9,861 nucleotides of DNA from an uncultured Clostridia bacterium (lineage in GTDB: Bacteria > Bacillota > Clostridia > Christensenellales > DTU072). The stretch lies in assembly GCA_934296355.1 (NCBI GenBank), contig CAKRAY010000044.1, positions 1 to 9,861 of the forward strand, read 5' to 3'. Of this stretch, positions 6,964 through 9,861 are shown in pieces. The notes beneath the pieces are model-generated. The model had not been told where the DNA came from. It did not search any database and saw only the letters and a program-made list of their open reading frames with translations. Position 1 is the first letter of the stretch, and every line of letters starts with the position of its first letter. The position numbers were made by a program, and so were the translations under genes.

Positions 6964-7560
6964 ATGGCAAAATTATATTTCAAATTCGGCGCGATGGGCT
7001 GTTCCAAATCGGCGCAAGCCCTTATTACGAAGTTCAATTACGAAGAACGCGGAATGAAAGTTCTTCTCTTGAAGCCGTCCGTGGATTATCGCGACGGCGA
7101 AGGCGTGGTTCACTCCCGTATCGGTTTGGAAGCGAAAGCGGTTATCGTGTCCGAAAGCGAAGACTTATATAAACTTTACACCGAGAAGTACGATTACGCC
7201 AACGTTATCATCGTGGACGAATGTCAGTTTTTAACGCCGACGCAAGTCGACCAACTCGGACAAATCGTCATCGACTTAAACGTTCCCGTACTTTGTTTCG
7301 GTTTGGCGACGGACTTTCTCACGCATTTGTTCCCCGGCAGTCGCAGACTTTTCGAGATTGCCGAATCGATAAGCGAAATCAAGTCGGTTTGTAAATGCGG
7401 CGCAAAAGCGACCGTAAACGCGCGTATGGACGAACAAGGCAACGTGCTTTATTCCGGAGAACAAGTTTGCATCGGCGGTAACGACAAATACGTCGCTATG
7501 TGTCGTCGTTGCTGGCTGAACCGTAAAAAAGAGCAAGAAAGCAAAGGTATTTTTCGATAA
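6964..7560 (+). CDS. tdk: thymidine kinase
   Basis: This enzyme phosphorylates thymidine (and deoxyuridine) to dTMP with ATP in the cytoplasm, salvaging imported pyrimidine deoxynucleosides. The 198-residue protein is a TK1-type kinase. It has a P-loop at GAMGCSKSAQ (9-18), KPSVDYRDG (37-45), SRIGLEA (51-57), the Walker B/catalytic segment VIIVDECQFL (81-90, E86 the likely base) and the GLATDF lasso region (113-118). Structural zinc ligands are C143, C145, C180 and C183, with CRRC near the end. The P-loop is a variant: Ser replaces the Gly usually just before the Lys. It starts seven bases after the permease stop, with only a weak AAGAG (6955-6959) as ribosome binding site, so reinitiation after permease translation is likely. 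It marks the switch from transport to metabolic genes. Confidence 0.93.
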   Translation: MAKLYFKFGAMGCSKSAQALITKFNYEERGMKVLLLKPSVDYRDGEGVVHSRIGLEAKAVIVSESEDLYKLYTEKYDYANVIIVDECQFLTPTQVDQLGQIVIDLNVPVLCFGLATDFLTHLFPGSRRLFEIAESISEIKSVCKCGAKATVNARMDEQGNVLYSGEQVCIGGNDKYVAMCRRCWLNRKKEQESKGIFR

Positions 7561-7575
7561 TAGAAGGTTGAACTT

Positions 7576-8199
7576 ATGAAACACTTAGTAATCGGTTTTT
7601 GCGGCGGCACGGGTAGCGGAAAAACAACCTTAGCGGAGCGGGTAAAAAACGCGCTCGGCGACAGAGCCGTCCTTATCGGTATGGACCGTTATTACAAGGA
7701 CTATCAAGAAATACCTTTCGAAAAACGCGTAAAAATCAATTACGACCATCCCGACGCTTTCGACACTTATCTCCTCATCGACCACGTAAAAAGGTTAAAA
7801 AACGACGAAACGATTCATTGCCCTACTTACGATTACACGCATTTTTGCCGCGCCGAAAAAACGGATATAATAGAGCCGAAACAGGTAATAATCTTAGAAG
7901 GCATACTTCTTTTCGAAAACAAGGAACTCGCCGACCTACTCGACATTAAGATTTTCGTAGATACCGACGCGGACGTAAGGATTTTAAGGCGTATTCTTCG
8001 CGACGTCAAAGAGCGCGGAAGGAGCCTCGACTCGATAGTCAATCAGTATTTGACTACCGTAAAACCCACTCACGAACAATTTATAGAACCATCCAAAAAA
8101 ATCGCCGATATCATCGTACCCGAAGGCGGGCATAACGACGTGGCGTTCGATATTATTTATCATACGATTTTGGAAAGAATAAACGACAAAAAGGAGTAA
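7576..8199 (+). CDS. udk: uridine kinase
   Basis: This enzyme transfers phosphate from ATP or GTP to uridine and cytidine, giving UMP and CMP in pyrimidine ribonucleoside salvage. The 207-residue protein has the family length and shows the P-loop GGTGSGKTT (10-18), the MDRYYKD segment with D37 as probable catalytic base, and NYDHPDAFD (55-63), which binds the nucleoside. PTYDYTHF (83-90), IILEGILLF (105-113), FVDTDADVR (127-135) and the lid residues RRILRDVKERGRS (138-150) follow. EPSKKIADIIVPEG (171-184) is the conserved C-terminal block. The ATG has GAAGG at 7563-7567, eight bases upstream, and follows the tdk stop by 15 bases. Phosphoribulokinase shares the fold, but the YDY and NYDHPDAFD motifs favour Udk. 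Confidence 0.94.
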   Translation: MKHLVIGFCGGTGSGKTTLAERVKNALGDRAVLIGMDRYYKDYQEIPFEKRVKINYDHPDAFDTYLLIDHVKRLKNDETIHCPTYDYTHFCRAEKTDIIEPKQVIILEGILLFENKELADLLDIKIFVDTDADVRILRRILRDVKERGRSLDSIVNQYLTTVKPTHEQFIEPSKKIADIIVPEGGHNDVAFDIIYHTILERINDKKE

Positions 8200-8205
8200 A
8201 AAATT

Positions 8206-8859
8206 ATGGATATAAAAGATATTTTAAGTAAATGCGACCACACCTTGCTCAGCCAAAAAGCGACTTGGGCGGACATAAAAGCCATTTGCGACGACGGCAT
8301 AAAATATCATACCGCTTCCGTTTGTATTCCGCCGTGCTACGTTAAGCAAGCGAAAGAGTACGTAGGAGACAAACTCGCAATTTGTACGGTCATCGGCTTC
8401 CCGAACGGCTATAATACCACCGCGGTAAAAGAATTCGAAACGCGCGACGCCATAAAAAACGGCGCGGACGAAATAGACATGGTAATCAATATCGGACAAT
8501 TAAAAGCGGGCAATTATCAATACGTACTTAACGAAATAGTCGCGTTAAAAAAAGCGTGCGGCGATAGAATACTGAAAGTAATTATCGAAACTTGCTTCTT
8601 AACCGAAGAAGAAAAAATAACCATGTGCAAACTCGTCACCGAAGCGAAAGCGGATTATATCAAGACTTCCACGGGATTCGGCGGCGCGGGCGCGACCTTT
8701 GAAGATATAGAACTTTTCGCTAAAAACGTCGGTCCTAACGTAAAAATGAAAGCGGCGGGCGGCATATCGAGCATTGCCGACGCGGAAAAATTTATCGAAC
8801 TCGGCGCTTCCAGACTCGGAACCAGTCGAGTGGTAAAAATAGTAAAATCGCAAGAATAA
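8206..8859 (+). CDS. deoC: deoxyribose-phosphate aldolase
   Basis: This enzyme cleaves 2-deoxyribose-5-phosphate to acetaldehyde and glyceraldehyde-3-phosphate, feeding deoxynucleoside sugar into glycolysis. It is a 217-residue TIM barrel of the short bacterial form (Bacillus-type DeoC is similar; E. coli DeoC is about 40 longer). The start shows CDHTLL (10-15). EIDMVINIG (89-97) contains D91, YIKTSTGFG (151-159) contains the Schiff-base lysine K153, and MKAAGGI (181-187) contains K182. These are the three expected catalytic residues. The phosphate-binding ending GASRLGTS (200-207) is present. AAGGAG (8191-8196), overlapping the end of udk, sets the start, with six bases between the genes. 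It would use the product of DeoB, encoded further down the same cluster. Confidence 0.95.
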   Translation: MDIKDILSKCDHTLLSQKATWADIKAICDDGIKYHTASVCIPPCYVKQAKEYVGDKLAICTVIGFPNGYNTTAVKEFETRDAIKNGADEIDMVINIGQLKAGNYQYVLNEIVALKKACGDRILKVIIETCFLTEEEKITMCKLVTEAKADYIKTSTGFGGAGATFEDIELFAKNVGPNVKMKAAGGISSIADAEKFIELGASRLGTSRVVKIVKSQE

Positions 8860-8881
8860 TTTATTTTGAAGAGGTGTTAAT

Positions 8882-9589
8882 ATGGCAATTCCTACTCCAC
8901 ACATTACTGCAAAAGAAGGCGACTTCGCAAAAACGGTACTAATGCCGGGCGACCCGCTAAGAGCGAAATTTATCGCGGAAAACTTTCTTGAAAACGCCGT
9001 TCTCGTCAACAACGTACGCGGCATAAACGGCTATACCGGTTACTATAAGGGCAAAAGAGTTTCCGTAATGGCGTCCGGAATGGGGCAACCATCGATAGGC
9101 ATTTACTCGTACGAGTTGTTTAAGTTCTACGACGTAGAAAACATAATAAGAATCGGCTCGTGCGGCTCTTTCGACAAGGACTTACACGCGCGCGATATCA
9201 TCATCGCGATGGGCGCATGCACGAACGGTAATTACGCTATGCAATATAAACTCCCCGGCACGTTCTGTCCGATTGCGGACTTCAATCTTGTTCGCCATGC
9301 GGCGGAGTTATGCGAAAAGGCAAACGTAAACTACAAAGTCGGCAATATCTTCTCTTCCGATACGTTCTATGACGACGCAAATTCGGGTATGGAATGGGCG
9401 AAAATGGGCGTACTCGGCGTAGAAATGGAGTCCGCCGCTTTATATTGCAACGCGGCGCGTCTCGGCAAAAAAGCCCTTTGTATCTGCACGGTCAGCGATT
9501 CATTTATTTATCCCGAAGAAAACACGACCGCCGAAGAAAGACAAAATTCTTTCACTAAAATGATGGAGATTGCATTAGAACTTGCATAA
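8882..9589 (+). CDS. deoD: purine nucleoside phosphorylase, DeoD type
   Basis: This is the hexameric phosphorylase that splits inosine, guanosine, adenosine and their deoxy forms with phosphate into base and (deoxy)ribose-1-phosphate. The 235 residues match DeoD-type length. The phosphate site is represented by MPGDPLRAKF (21-30, G23 and R27), R46 in NNVRG, and RIGSCGS (90-96, R90 and S93). The nucleoside site is GVEMESAALY (179-188, with the E-M-E triad) and TVSDSF (203-208), where D206 is the expected general acid. The segment TTAEERQNSF (215-224) carries the family Arg (R220). The residue after the catalytic Asp is Ser, where His is common. GAGGTG (8871-8876) lies five bases before the ATG, 22 bases after deoC. 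It supplies the sugar phosphate used by DeoB and DeoC. Confidence 0.95.
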   Translation: MAIPTPHITAKEGDFAKTVLMPGDPLRAKFIAENFLENAVLVNNVRGINGYTGYYKGKRVSVMASGMGQPSIGIYSYELFKFYDVENIIRIGSCGSFDKDLHARDIIIAMGACTNGNYAMQYKLPGTFCPIADFNLVRHAAELCEKANVNYKVGNIFSSDTFYDDANSGMEWAKMGVLGVEMESAALYCNAARLGKKALCICTVSDSFIYPEENTTAEERQNSFTKMMEIALELA

Positions 9590-9597
9590 AACCTACT

Positions 9598-9861
9598 ATG
9601 AAAAGAGCATTTATTATCGTACTTGACAGTTGCGGCGTGGGAGAACTCCCCGACGCGTATCTTTGGCACGACGAAGGCAGTAACACGCTCGGCGCGATAA
9701 GAAATCATCCCGCTTTTAATTGTCCCGAACTCACTAAAATGGGTTTGTTCAATATCGAGGGCGTAGGCGGAGGCGTCGCTAAGCCTACCGCGTCTTTTGC
9801 GCGCATGGCGGAGACGAGCATGGGTAAAGACACCACCATCGGGCATTGGGAAATTGCGGGT
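9598..9861 (+). CDS. deoB: phosphopentomutase, N-terminal part (cut by window end)
   Basis: This enzyme interconverts (deoxy)ribose-1-phosphate and (deoxy)ribose-5-phosphate, linking DeoD to DeoC. Only the first 88 codons are present, and the frame is open to the last base of the window. The sequence begins MKRAFIIVLDSCGVGELPDA, where D10 is a metal ligand of the alkaline-phosphatase superfamily, then DEGSNTLG (25-32). It reaches ETSMGKDTTIGHWE (72-85), the active-site motif in which T79 aligns with the phosphorylated Thr85 of Bacillus cereus DeoB. The full enzyme is usually about 390-400 residues, so roughly 300 are missing. The ATG is eight bases after the deoD stop with no Shine-Dalgarno in the intervening sequence, suggesting translational coupling. 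Identity is firm despite truncation by the window edge; nothing suggests a broken gene. Confidence 0.93.
   Translation, partial: MKRAFIIVLDSCGVGELPDAYLWHDEGSNTLGAIRNHPAFNCPELTKMGLFNIEGVGGGVAKPTASFARMAETSMGKDTTIGHWEIAG

Noticed and set aside
9623..9629. TTGACA-like boxes inside deoB and, similarly, inside permease 1 near 5249
   Set aside because: Both encode conserved Leu-Asp type codons in frame and have no matching -10 at proper spacing.

Overview
The window looks like chromosomal DNA of a low-to-mid GC Gram-positive bacterium (Bacillota). I would guess an uncultured, gut-type Clostridia member. The basis is consensus TTGACA/TATAAT promoters, strong AGGAGG-type ribosome binding sites, a Cys-anchored substrate-binding lipoprotein, and a NupNOPQ-like nucleoside ABC system. 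I cannot name a species from sequence alone.

Layout. Positions 1-79 hold a hairpin that can terminate transcription from either side. A MATE-family multidrug/Na+ exporter gene lies on the minus strand (1423 down to 80). Its promoter is a perfect TTGACA-N17-TATAAT whose predicted start coincides with the ATG, so the mRNA is probably leaderless. The AT-rich divergent spacer (about 1460-1661) carries a second near-consensus promoter, for the plus strand, with a small palindrome over its -10 and a stem-loop in the short leader.

From 1662 to the right edge there is one co-directional nucleoside uptake and salvage/catabolism cluster. It encodes a BMP/PnrA-type nucleoside-binding lipoprotein, a double-NBD ABC ATPase, two permeases, thymidine kinase, uridine kinase, deoxyribose-phosphate aldolase, DeoD-type purine nucleoside phosphorylase and the N-terminal 88 residues of phosphopentomutase (cut by the window end). 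Gaps after the ATPase are 22 bases or less. The only long gap (133 bases) follows the lipoprotein gene and holds an intrinsic terminator plus a second hairpin. This probably lets the binding protein be made in excess of the membrane components.

How the genes work together (inference from known families): the lipoprotein captures nucleosides outside the cell and the ATPase/permeases import them. Tdk and Udk phosphorylate pyrimidine nucleosides to dTMP and UMP/CMP. DeoD splits purine (deoxy)nucleosides into base plus (deoxy)ribose-1-phosphate, DeoB converts that to the 5-phosphate, and DeoC cleaves deoxyribose-5-phosphate to acetaldehyde and glyceraldehyde-3-phosphate. No pyrimidine nucleoside phosphorylase, cytidine deaminase or regulator gene is present in the window.

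I see no mobile element, CRISPR array, RNA gene or novel defence-like system. The region is mostly ordinary metabolism. The points worth a second look are the leaderless consensus promoter, the processed or attenuated bmp-ATPase junction, the long charged tail on the first permease, and the variant P-loop of the thymidine kinase.
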